From Ardenticatenales bacterium (GTDB lineage: Bacteria > Chloroflexota > Anaerolineae > Promineifilales > Promineifilaceae), in contig JACKBL010000011.1 of assembly GCA_020634515.1 (NCBI GenBank), forward strand, positions 44,977-108,976: a stretch of DNA of 64,000 nucleotides, read 5' to 3'. The translations under genes and the position numbers were made by a program. The notes under the pieces were generated by a model, which worked only from the letters and a program-made list of their open reading frames with translations, was not told where the DNA came from and searched no databases. Positions 47,289 to 56,100 of this stretch are shown here, one piece after another; the stretch's first letter is position 1; every line of letters begins with the position of its first letter.

Positions 47289-48509
47289 TTATTCATACCG
47301 CAACGCTTCGATGGGGCGCAGGCCGGAGGCGCGCCAGGCGGGGTAGATGCCGAAGATGAGGCCGACGGCGGCGGCGAAGCTGGTGGCCATGAGGACGGTG
47401 GGGGTGTCTATGATGGCGGTGAGGTCGAGGGCGTTGCCGGCAATGGTGGCAATCGTCCACCCCAACAAAATGCCAAACACGCCGCCGAGGAGGCTAAGCA
47501 GGGTGGATTCCAGGAGAAATTGCATCAGGATGTCCCGCTTTAGCGCGCCGACGGCTTTGCGGATGCCGATCTCGCGCGTGCGTTCGGTGACGCTGACGAG
47601 CATGATGTTCATGATGCCAATGCCGCCGACGACGAGGGAAATGCCGGCAATCGCCCCCAAAAACGCCGTCAATGTCCCCGTAATCGTGTTAAACGTCTGC
47701 AACAAATCCGTCTGGCTGAAAATGCGGAAATCATCCTCATCCGCATAGGCGATTCCGTGCTGCTCCCGCAGCACCGCCGTAATCTGTTCCACCGCCGCGT
47801 CCGTCTCCTCCTCGCTGGCCGCCTGCGCGATAATCTGGTTCACCGCCCGCCCCCCATTGCGCGTGCGCGCCGGGTAGAGGCGCGATTGCGCCGTCGTCAG
47901 CGGAATATACACCGTATCATCCGGATTCGTCAGGAACCCCTGCCCTTGCGCATTCAGCACGCCCACCACTTCATAGCTAACGCCGTTGATTTTCACCGAT
48001 TCCCCCACGGGGAAGGCATCGCCAAACAGATCCTGCGCCGTCTGGCTGCCCAAAACGGCCACCCGCGCGCTCGTGTCCAGGTCATTTTGTGTCAGGCCAT
48101 CGCCGCTGGCAAAGTCTAGCAGGTTCGTCACTTCCAGATAATTCGCCGTGATCCCCGTGACCGTGGCGCGCTTCGACGCCCCGCCGAAAATCACGTTTTG
48201 CGCGCCGCTGCTCATCGCCGCCACCGCCGTTATTGCCGGCGCGTTCAGCGGGTCCGCCAGCGCCGTCACGTCATCATTGCTCAACGCCGGATAGCCACCG
48301 CTGTTTTCCGCGTCCGTGGAGATGGAGATCAGATTGGTGCCAATTGACTGAATCTCGCCCGTAATGGACTCATTCACGCCATTGCCAATCGCCATCAGCC
48401 CGATCACGGCGGCCACGCCAATGATCACCCCCAGCATCGTCAACACAGCGCGCAACTTATTCGACAACAAACTGTCCATCGCCGTCAAAAAACTCTCACT
48501 CAAATTCAT
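47289..48509 (-). CDS. MacB-type ABC permease
   Basis: A 406-residue permease. Helix 1 lies near residues 20-42 (AVLTMLGVIIGVAAVIGLMAI), then comes a large periplasmic MacB core domain (about 45-270), and three C-terminal FtsX-type helices with GIRKAVGALKRDILMQFLLES. It works by mechanotransmission with a separate ATPase and adaptor. It overlaps the ATPase gene by 14 bases and is the last gene of the operon. Confidence 0.95.
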   Translation of the reverse strand: MNLSESFLTAMDSLLSNKLRAVLTMLGVIIGVAAVIGLMAIGNGVNESITGEIQSIGTNLISISTDAENSGGYPALSNDDVTALADPLNAPAITAVAAMSSGAQNVIFGGASKRATVTGITANYLEVTNLLDFASGDGLTQNDLDTSARVAVLGSQTAQDLFGDAFPVGESVKINGVSYEVVGVLNAQGQGFLTNPDDTVYIPLTTAQSRLYPARTRNGGRAVNQIIAQAASEEETDAAVEQITAVLREQHGIAYADEDDFRIFSQTDLLQTFNTITGTLTAFLGAIAGISLVVGGIGIMNIMLVSVTERTREIGIRKAVGALKRDILMQFLLESTLLSLLGGVFGILLGWTIATIAGNALDLTAIIDTPTVLMATSFAAAVGLIFGIYPAWRASGLRPIEALRYE

Positions 48510-49230
48510 CGCCCTCTCCCAAAACCCGGTTTTTATCCAAAACCGGGTTTTTACCAGGTTGTCTCTCGTCGCTCACCACCAGGCCATCCCGCAGGTAAAT
48601 GGTGCGACGGGTGCGTTCGGCTACTTCCGGGTCGTGCGTCACCACAATGACCGTAATCCCCTGCTCATACAGGGTCTCGAAAATACGCAAAATCTCCTCG
48701 CCTGTGAGCGTGTCCAACGCGCCCGTCGGCTCGTCCGCCAGGATAATGCTCGGTTCCGTCGCCAGGGCGCGCGCAATGGCCACGCGCTGCTGCTGGCCGC
48801 CCGAAAGCTCATCTGGTTTGTGGTCCATCCGCTCCGCCAGCCCCACCGCCGCCAGCGCCTCTTGCGCCCGCGCCATCCGTTCGCCGCGGCCGTATCCGGC
48901 ATACATCAAGGGCAGCGCCACCTGCTTCAGCGCCGTTGTGCGCGGCAGCAGGTTGAACTGCTGGAACACAAAGCCCACGCGCTTGTTGCGAATGCGTGCC
49001 TGCTCGTCGTCGCTCATGTGGCTCACGTCAATGCCATCTAATTTGTAAATGCCGCTGCTGGGCAAATCCAGGCAGCCGATGATGTTCATCAACGTGCTTT
49101 TGCCGGAGCCGGACGGCCCCATGATGGCGACATATTCGCCCGGCTCAATCGTCAGGTCTACGCCGCGCAGGGCGTGGACGGTCTGCGTACCCATCTGATA
49201 CGCTTTGGTGATGCCTTCCAGGATAATCAT
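48496..49230 (-). CDS. MacB/LolD-type ABC ATPase
   Basis: A 244-residue nucleotide-binding subunit with Walker A GPSGSGKST, Q-loop FQQFNLLP, signature LSGGQQQR and Walker B ILADEPTGALD. The family core ends near ERTRRTIYLRDGLVV. The last 20 residues (from about SDERQPGKNP) are encoded by an AAACCCGGTTT palindromic repeat, so the tail seems to have been added by a dispersed element. It overlaps both neighbours (4 and 14 bases). Confidence 0.96.
   Translation of the reverse strand: MIILEGITKAYQMGTQTVHALRGVDLTIEPGEYVAIMGPSGSGKSTLMNIIGCLDLPSSGIYKLDGIDVSHMSDDEQARIRNKRVGFVFQQFNLLPRTTALKQVALPLMYAGYGRGERMARAQEALAAVGLAERMDHKPDELSGGQQQRVAIARALATEPSIILADEPTGALDTLTGEEILRIFETLYEQGITVIVVTHDPEVAERTRRTIYLRDGLVVSDERQPGKNPVLDKNRVLGEGDEFE
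48521..48552 (-). repeat. Palindromic AAAACCCGGTTTTT repeat inside ATPase 3' end
   Basis: Arms at 48521-48534 and 48539-48552 are reverse complements apart from end length. The repeat is translated as part of the ATPase C-terminus. It ends just 12 bases before the permease start codon, so a hairpin here would sit near that gene's ribosome-binding site. Confidence 0.7.
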
Positions 49231-50873
49231 CCGTTGCCTCCAGGAGGTCCGCCCTCGAATGGGGAACTGATCGGGAGCGAATTGCCGATCAATACCTGTT
49301 CTCCTTCGGCCAAACCGCTCTTGATTTCCGTGTTTTGCCCGTCGCGCAAACCAATGGTCACTTCTACCTGTTCGGTGGTCTGGCGGCCATCTGCGTCCGT
49401 GGTCACTTTGTTCACGTAGAAGCGACCCGCCTGCCGGTCGGCGATGATGGCCCGGTTGGGCAGCAGCAGCACGCCCTGGCGTGAGGCGGTGACCAGGTCG
49501 GCGTTGGCCGTCATGCTGGCCCGCAGCGGCAGGTCTGTTGCGCCCAGGCGCAAGTTCACTTCATAGGTCACCAATCCCGTATCCACGCCCGCCGTGTTTT
49601 GTGGCGCAATGCTGACGATCTCGCCATCAATGGGCGTGGTGGGGAAGCTTTCCAGCGTCACCTGGGCGGGTTGTCCCACGGACAGGTTCGCCAGATCGAC
49701 TTCGTCCACGCGCAGCACGACTTCCAGGCTGCCGCTGTCCATCAGGCTGACAACGGGGCCGGCGGCGGTCTCTCCTGGCGCGACGTTCACGGCGGTGATA
49801 ATGCCGGCAAACGGAGCCGTCAACGTCGCTTTTTCCAGATCACTTTGCGCCCGCCGCAAAGAAATACGCGCCTGTTCCACCTGCGCCGCGGCAATCGTCA
49901 TCTGCGACGCACTCGCGCCCGTCATCAGTTTGTCCAGACTGGCCTGGGCCTGCGCCAACTGCGCCTCGGCGCCGGCGATTTGCGCCTCCGACGGACCCCT
50001 TTTTGCCTGTGCCAGTCGCGCCTGCGCCGCTTCCAGATTCGCGGCGGCGGCGCTCACGCTCGCCTGCGCGCCGTTCACCACGTTGGCGTCCGCGCCCCCC
50101 GCCAGGGCATCATACTGCGCCTGTGCCGCGGCAAGCTGCGCTTCCGCCGCTGCCAGCGAATAGCGTAGTTGCTCTTCCGTCGGTCCCAGGCCGGGGCAAA
50201 TCTGCCCGCCGGGTGTGTCGAAACATTGCAGCGCCCGGTCGTAGGCATCCTGGAGGGAGTCTCGCTGCTGCCGCGCCGCATCCAGATTGCTTTGCGCGGA
50301 GAGGATGTCCGCCTGCGCCGCGCCCGTCTGCGCCTGGTCCCGCTGCGCCGCCGCCGCCCACACCTGCGCCTGCGCCGCGCGCACGTTCGCTTCGGCGGCG
50401 GCAATGTCCGTGCTGGTGGGGCCGGCGCGCAGGTTGTCCAGATTGGCCTGGGCGCTGATGACGCTGGCTTGCGCCGCGGCGATGTCCGCCGCCGATGGTC
50501 CCGCCTGGAGTTGCGCCAGGTTCGCCATCTGGATGGCCAGGGTCTGTTCCGCATTGGCGACGGCTCGTTCCAGGCTGCTGGTGTCCACCTGAACGAGAAT
50601 GTCGCCTGCCTGCACGCTGTCTCCCACCTGGACGTGGACGGCGGTGACGCGCCCGCCGGTCGCCAGGGAGAGGTCCGCCTGACGCTGCGGCGCGAGTTGG
50701 CCACTGGCCGTGGCGTTGGCCGCCAGGTCGCCAACGGTCACGGTGACGATGTCGCCCGTCTGGGCAGTTTCCGTAGTGCGCGCCTGACATGCTGTGGTGA
50801 TAAAAATGCCGGCAACCATCAAAATCGCCGCCATTCCCCACCACATCTTGCTTTGCTTCTTATGCTTACTCAT
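49227..50873 (-). CDS. MacA/HlyD-type adaptor lipoprotein
   Basis: A 548-residue membrane-fusion protein. A lipobox-like ITTAC gives Cys 29. The biotinyl/lipoyl-like half domain (GGRVTAVHVQVGDSVQAGDILVQVD) leads to about 270 residues of Ala/Gln-rich coiled coil. A second lipoyl half follows (LTAPFAGIITAVNVAPGETA), then a beta-barrel and C-terminal domain. The coiled coil is longer than in E. coli MacA and contains a short insert with two cysteines (CFDTPGGQICPG) that could form a disulfide. It is coupled to the ATPase by a four-base overlap. Confidence 0.93.
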   Translation of the reverse strand: MSKHKKQSKMWWGMAAILMVAGIFITTACQARTTETAQTGDIVTVTVGDLAANATASGQLAPQRQADLSLATGGRVTAVHVQVGDSVQAGDILVQVDTSSLERAVANAEQTLAIQMANLAQLQAGPSAADIAAAQASVISAQANLDNLRAGPTSTDIAAAEANVRAAQAQVWAAAAQRDQAQTGAAQADILSAQSNLDAARQQRDSLQDAYDRALQCFDTPGGQICPGLGPTEEQLRYSLAAAEAQLAAAQAQYDALAGGADANVVNGAQASVSAAAANLEAAQARLAQAKRGPSEAQIAGAEAQLAQAQASLDKLMTGASASQMTIAAAQVEQARISLRRAQSDLEKATLTAPFAGIITAVNVAPGETAAGPVVSLMDSGSLEVVLRVDEVDLANLSVGQPAQVTLESFPTTPIDGEIVSIAPQNTAGVDTGLVTYEVNLRLGATDLPLRASMTANADLVTASRQGVLLLPNRAIIADRQAGRFYVNKVTTDADGRQTTEQVEVTIGLRDGQNTEIKSGLAEGEQVLIGNSLPISSPFEGGPPGGNG

Positions 50874-50887
50874 GTTGTGCTTCTCTG

Positions 50888-50920
50888 CAAGATTGGTTCA
50901 TTCTTGGAGATTGAACCAAT
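50888..50920. repeat. Perfect hairpin with AGATTGGTTCA arms
   Basis: Eleven-base arms (50888-50898 and 50910-50920) around an 11-base loop, in the 71-base gap between the two adaptor genes. Related to 13065-13123 and 18261-18285. Possible RNA-processing or partial-termination site within the operon. Confidence 0.65.
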
Positions 50921-50944
50921 CTAAAAAGGGTTTTGGACGGTCGC

Positions 50945-52513
50945 TTAATTTCCACCAAATGGTGGGCCAAATTGCGGAGTCGGCGTCTCCGTGATCCCGA
51001 TAAAGAGGCGATCCCCGACCGCCAGGCCGCTCGTAATCTGCGTGTACTCGTTATCGCGCAGGCCAATGGTCACTTCCATCTCCTGCGTCGTTTCCCCCAC
51101 CACCAGGTTCACGTAATACTTGTTTGCCTGGCGGTCGGCGCGAATGGCGCGGTTGGGGACCAGCAGCACGTTTTCCCGGTTGGCCGTGATCAGGTTGGCG
51201 TTGGCCGTCATGCCCAGGCGCGCGGGCAAATCCGTTTGCCCCAGGCTCACGTGGACGTCATACGCTACTAATCCCGTGTTGGAAGGCGCGGCGTTGGGGG
51301 CGATAGCCGTGATCTCGCTGTCGATGCGCGTGTCCGGCCACGTTTCCAGCGTGATGATGGCCGGCTGCCCCACGCGCAGGTCGCCCACATCTACCTCATC
51401 CACGCTGAGGATCAGTTCCATGCCGCCGGTGGCCGCCATGCTCACCGCTCGCCCGGAGGCAAACTCCCCCTCCGTGACGTAAACGGCGGTGATGACGCCA
51501 TCGAACGGGGCCATGAGCGTGGCCTGCGCCAGCGCTTCTTGCGCCGCTTCCAGGTTCAGGCGCGCCTGCGCCACCTGCGCCTCCGCCACCTGCACCTGTT
51601 CCGTCGTCGGGCCACTGTTTAGCGAGTCCAGGCTGGCCTGCGCCTGCGCCACCTGCGCCTCGGCGGCGGCGATCTGCGCGCCGGTCGCGCCGGCGAGAAG
51701 TTGGTCCAGGCCGGCCTGGGCCGCGTCCTGCTGCGCTACGGCGTTTGCCACGTTCGCTTGCGCCCCGTTGACGGCATCCGTGTTGGGGCCTTGCAGCAGC
51801 TCGTCCAGTGCCGCTTGCGCCACGGCCACATTGTCATTAGCCGCCGTCAGGGCGCTCTGATTGCCGCTGCTGGGGTTCTGGTCGTAGGCGATCTGGGCGC
51901 TCTTTTGCGTTGCCTGCGCCTGCGCCAACTGCGCTTGCGCGGCGGCGATTTGCGCCTGGGTGACGCTCTCTTGCGCCTGGCTCAAGTTGCTAGACGCGCC
52001 CCACACGTTAGCCTGCGCCGCTTGCACGCTGGCCTGCGCGGCGGCGATCTCTTCCGCCCCGGCCCCGGCGCGCAAATCATCCAGGTTGGCCTGGGCGCTG
52101 GCCAGGTTCGCGTTGGCGGCGGCGATGTCCGCGGCGGCGGCGGGTTCTTGCAGCGCCGCCAGGTTGGCTTCCTGAATACGCAGGTTCTGTTCCGCCGCCG
52201 CGACGTTTAGCGCCAGGTCGGTGGTGTCCAGTGTCACCAATGCGTCCCCGGCGTGTACGGTGTCGCCGACGCGCACGGGAACGCTCGCCACCAGACCGGG
52301 GGCGGACAGTGACAGGTTGGCCGCGGTGCGCGCCGCGATGTGCCCGGTGGCGTTGGCGCTGGCGGAGAGGTTCCCCGTGGTCACGGTGACGATTTCGCCG
52401 TCCGGCAAAGCGCCGCCCTGGGCGTCAATGCCCCCCTGCCGCGCGGCGTACAGCAGCACGCCGACCACAACAATCGCCGCGCCCACGAGCCCAAAAACAG
52501 TTCTTTTCTTCAT
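50945..52513 (-). CDS. Second MacA/HlyD-type adaptor protein
   Basis: About 522 residues, paralogous to the next gene. It has an N-terminal transmembrane helix (FGLVGAAIVVVGVLLYAA) rather than a lipobox, lipoyl halves LSAPGLVASVPVRVGDTV and LMAPFDGVITAVYVTEGE, and a long coiled coil of repeated AAxAQ heptads. The frame opens at 52519, but AGGAG (52522-52526) is only two bases from that ATG and eight from the ATG at 52513, so 52513 is the likelier start. It is first in the four-gene export operon, directly downstream of two microsatellites. Confidence 0.92.
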   Translation of the reverse strand: MKKRTVFGLVGAAIVVVGVLLYAARQGGIDAQGGALPDGEIVTVTTGNLSASANATGHIAARTAANLSLSAPGLVASVPVRVGDTVHAGDALVTLDTTDLALNVAAAEQNLRIQEANLAALQEPAAAADIAAANANLASAQANLDDLRAGAGAEEIAAAQASVQAAQANVWGASSNLSQAQESVTQAQIAAAQAQLAQAQATQKSAQIAYDQNPSSGNQSALTAANDNVAVAQAALDELLQGPNTDAVNGAQANVANAVAQQDAAQAGLDQLLAGATGAQIAAAEAQVAQAQASLDSLNSGPTTEQVQVAEAQVAQARLNLEAAQEALAQATLMAPFDGVITAVYVTEGEFASGRAVSMAATGGMELILSVDEVDVGDLRVGQPAIITLETWPDTRIDSEITAIAPNAAPSNTGLVAYDVHVSLGQTDLPARLGMTANANLITANRENVLLVPNRAIRADRQANKYYVNLVVGETTQEMEVTIGLRDNEYTQITSGLAVGDRLFIGITETPTPQFGPPFGGN

Positions 52514-52531
52514 CCACATTTCTCCTGTTTA

Positions 52532-52679
52532 GAGTTTGCGAGTCTGCGAGTTTGCGAGTTTGTGAGTTTGCGAGTTTGCGAGTCTGCGAGTTTGCGAGTT
52601 TGCGAGTTTGCGAGTTTGCGAGTTTGCGAGTCTGCGAGTTTGCGAGTTTGCGAGTTTGCGAGTCTGCGAGTTTGCGAGT
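52532..52679 (-). repeat. 8-base tandem repeat (GAGTTTGC), about 18 copies
   Basis: Unit GAGTTTGC with scattered GAGTCTGC and one GAGTTTGT variant. It begins about six bases upstream of the adaptor's Shine-Dalgarno, so copy-number change would alter the leader length but not the reading frame. Confidence 0.97.
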
Positions 52680-52683
52680 GAAC

Positions 52684-52790
52684 TCGCCCCTCGCCCCTCG
52701 CCCCTCGCCCCTTGCCCCTCGCCCCTCGCCCCTCGCCACTTGCCCCTCGCCCCTCGCCCCTCGCCCCTCGCCCCTCGCCCCTCGCCACTC
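52684..52790 (-). repeat. 7-base tandem repeat (CGCCCCT), about 15 copies
   Basis: Unit CGCCCCT with CGCCACT and TGCCCCT variants, directly adjoining the 8-base array. On the minus strand this is an A/G-rich leader track (AGGGGCG). Confidence 0.97.
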
Positions 52791-52860
52791 ACCTGATTCT
52801 AGGCGGGGATTATGGAGAAGCTGTGGAGGAATGGTGCAAGTTGTGTAAGAGAGGCGCGTA

Positions 52861-52891
52861 GAAACCCGATTTTTTTGAAAAATCGGGTTTC
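52861..52891. terminator. Perfect 14-base hairpin with T/A runs
   Basis: Arms GAAACCCGATTTTT (52861-52874) and its complement (52878-52891) with a three-base loop. It resembles the AAACCCGGTTT family and could insulate the divergent promoters. Confidence 0.55.
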
Positions 52892-52983
52892 TGGGCATCA
52901 AGTTTCCTGTTCCCTGGTGTATAATGGGTGGGTGTATACCGCTTTGGACGATAAGCCGTTACTGGAGTTTGGCGAATTCCACG

Positions 52984-53121
52984 TAGGGTGATTGGAGTCG
53001 AGGCTTTAGCCGGGTCATAGGGTGATCGGAGTCGAGGCTTTAGCCGGGTCAACATAGGGTGATCGGAGTCGAGGCTTTAGCCGGGTCAACCCCCATATGT
53101 GGACCGGCTGAAGCCTCCACG
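52984..53121. repeat. Three 34-base tandem repeats plus an inverted partial copy
   Basis: Units start at 52984, 53018 and 53055, with 0 and 3 bases between them. They differ by one base (ATTGG versus ATCGG). A partial inverted copy (CCGGCTGAAGCCTCCAC, 53103-53119) follows, so the last unit can fold back. There are no spacers, so it is not CRISPR. Confidence 0.92.
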
Positions 53122-53174
53122 CCAAAAACGCCAGAGTCCAGGCCGTTATTAGTGGTGGTCATTTTGGAGCGCAT

Positions 53175-56100
53175 ATGTCTGTTACCCTTACCTTGACGAC
53201 GCGCGCGGGGCGCGTCAGCGTGCAACACGAAGAGACGATTTTGGCGACGACGCCCGTGGACGCACTGCCCGCACTGCCCGCGGCGCAGGGGGACCTGCGC
53301 GAAGCGGGGGCGCATCTGCTGGCGGCATTGGGCGGACCCGCCCTGCTGGCATTGCTGCCTCAGAACGGGGGGCGCATCATCCTGGACATTCCCCCCTCTG
53401 ACCCCGCCGACCGCGTGCCCTGGGAGTTTGCCTGCCTGCCGAACGGCCAACTGCTGGCCTGCCTCCACGACTGGCTGCGGCTGGTGGACGCGGACGCGCC
53501 GCCGCTGGAAAGCGGCGCGGGGGATGGTCTGCAACTGGTGGCTTTGGGTGCGGACCCGCTGGTGGATGAACGGGGGCGGGCGGGCGACGGCTATCGCTTG
53601 CAGCTTGACCGCGAGATGCGCCAACTGCGGCGCACGCTGCGGGAAAGCAACAAACAGGTGACCGCTTATCGCATCCCCCCCACGCGCCAGGCGCTGCGCC
53701 GCGCGCTGGCGCGCCCGCAAGCCACCTGGTTGCATCTCTCCTGCCACGGCCAGGTGATCGAGACGCCCAACGGCCCCCTGGCGCGCCTGCTGCTGGAGGA
53801 TGACAATGGCAAGACGGCGTACCTGACGGGCAAAGACCTGTCCGCGTTTGCCGCGATGGGCAGCGTGCGCCTGGTGCTGCTCAGCGCCTGCGTCACCGCT
53901 GAAGGACAGGCGAACCTGACCCGCGCCCTGGTACACAACGGCCTGCCCGCGGCCATCGGTATGCAAGGGTCATTCGCGGACCCGTTGAGCGACGATCTGG
54001 CGGCGGCGCTGTATGAGGCGCTGCTGCAGGGGTGGGACCTGGCGACGGCGGTGCGGCAGGCGCGGCAGGCGTTGCTGGACCATCCGCAGATGGCGGGGCT
54101 GCCCGTGCTGTATGCGCGGCGGGGGGGGACGGCGCCGCTGACGCTGGCGGCGGGGCGGGCGGATTTGCGCCGCCTGGACGCCGCTGCCGCCGTGCGCCTG
54201 CCGCTGGAAGTGCAGGCCCCACAAGTGCTGCTGGGGCGCAACCAGGAGCTATACGACCTGGCGCGGCTGCTGCACGCGGACGCGGGCGGCGCGCGCGTGG
54301 TGACGATTACGGGCACGGGGGGGATGGGCAAAACGGCGCTGGCGGCGGCGTTTGTAGAACGGTTTGGCTGGCGCTGGCCGGATGGGGCGGTAGGCGTCAG
54401 TTTTGCCGCCGGCGAGGTGGACGCGGCCCGCTTTCGCGGCGAACTGCTGGCACGGCTGACGGGGGACGAACAGGCGGATCTGCCACCGCGAGGGCAGGAA
54501 GAGGCGCTGCTGGCGGCGGCGCGGGAGTGGGATGGGCTGATCCTGGTGGACAACTACGAGAGCGTGCAGCAGGCGTTGGAGATGACGGACGGCGCGGCGC
54601 GGGAGGAAGCGGCGGCGATTCATCGCGCTTTGTTGGGGCTGGCGCGGGCGGGGGGGACGCTGCTGCTCACCAGCCGCCAGAATCCGGCGCAGTTGCCGGG
54701 GGAACGGCTATTTCCCGAAGGAGGGCGGGCGCTCTCCGGGGTGGGGATAGCGGCGGCGGCGGAACTCTTTTTCCACTACGCGCCCACGGCGGCGGGGCGG
54801 CGCGAACAGCCACCTTATCAGCAACTGGCGGAGGATGTGGCGCGGGTTACGGATGGGCATCCGTTGGCGGTGGCTTTGCTGGGTGGGGAGTTCGAGACCA
54901 GCGACGAGGCACCGGAGGCGTTTCTGCAAGCGTGGGGCGCGGAGTTGGCGGCGGCCAGCAACCAGGCGGTGGATCCCCACCACCGCACCTTTGCCACCGC
55001 CTTCAACCGCAGCTACGAGCGGCTGACGCCGGCGCAGCAGGCGCGCCTGCGCGCCCTCAGCCTGTACGGCTACCCGTTTTTTGCCCAGGGGGCGGTTGAA
55101 GCCTGGGAGATGGCGGCGGAGGGGGCGGAAGAGGCGGGGGAAGCGGTGCTGACGCGGGCACGGGCGTGGCTGCGGGCGTTGACGGCGCGCACGCTGTTGG
55201 AAGTGGATGGCTTTTTTGCGAAGGACAACACGCCCGCTACCTACCGCTTCCAGCCGGCGGTGCAGCAGGCGGTGGCGGCGCGGCTGTCCGCGGGGGAACG
55301 GGCGGCGCTGCCGCCGCGCCTGGCGCGTTATGCCTACTGGCTGGCGGGTTATGGTTATGGGACCATTCACCAGGATATGGGGCTGAACCGCGTGGTGCGC
55401 CTGGCGCTGGAGAGCCTGCCGGCGGCGGCGGCATACCTGACAGGGACGGCGCGGCTGTGGCACCTGCGGCGCGTGGCCTGGCTGCTTAACGCCTATGGAC
55501 AGGCGAAGCAGGCGTACCAACTGCTGCAAGGGACGCTGGACGAGGCGGCGGCGCTGCCGGCGACGGATGAGGAGGTGATGCGCCTGCGCAGCAGCTTGCT
55601 GTACCAGATGGCCGATCTGGAGGTGACGCGGGGGGACCTGGACCGCGCCCTGGCCCTGTACACCGAATCGCTGCGGGGGTATGAGCAAATCGGGGACATC
55701 AAGGGCAAGGCCGCCTCGCTTTCGATGATGGCGCAGGTGTACCTGACGCGGGGGGACCTGGACCGCGCCCTGGCCCTGTACACCGAATCGCTGCAGTTAA
55801 AGGAGCAAATCGGGGACATCAAGGGCAAGGCCGCCTCGCTGTCTGGGTTGTCCAATTTGTATATGCGAAAAAAGGATTGGGAAAGCGCGGAACAGTTGGT
55901 GCAGGAAGCATTGACGCTGTCCCAAAGCCTGGGAGACCTGGCGCAAATCGCTTTTAATACGGGGAAACTCGGCCAGGTTGCTCAGGCCAGGGGAGATACA
56001 GAAACAGCCAAAACAAGGTATGGTGAAGCGTTGCGGATTTTTCAACAGTTGGGGATGCCGCGCGAGACGGCGCAGGTGCAGCAGATGCTGACGTCTCTCG

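Larger units (their letters stand above)
52514..53174. other. Repeat-rich divergent intergenic region
   Basis: No gene. In order it holds the adaptor ribosome-binding site, an 8-base and a 7-base microsatellite, a perfect hairpin (52861-52891), a TATAAT box at 52920-52925 with no good -35, and three 34-base tandem repeats (52984-53088). The ribosome site of the CHAT gene (GGAG, 53166-53169) closes the region. Confidence 0.8.

Noticed and set aside
52532..53121. CRISPR-like array
   Set aside because: The repeats are 7, 8 and 34 bases and directly adjoining; there are no unique spacers of regular length and no cas genes.
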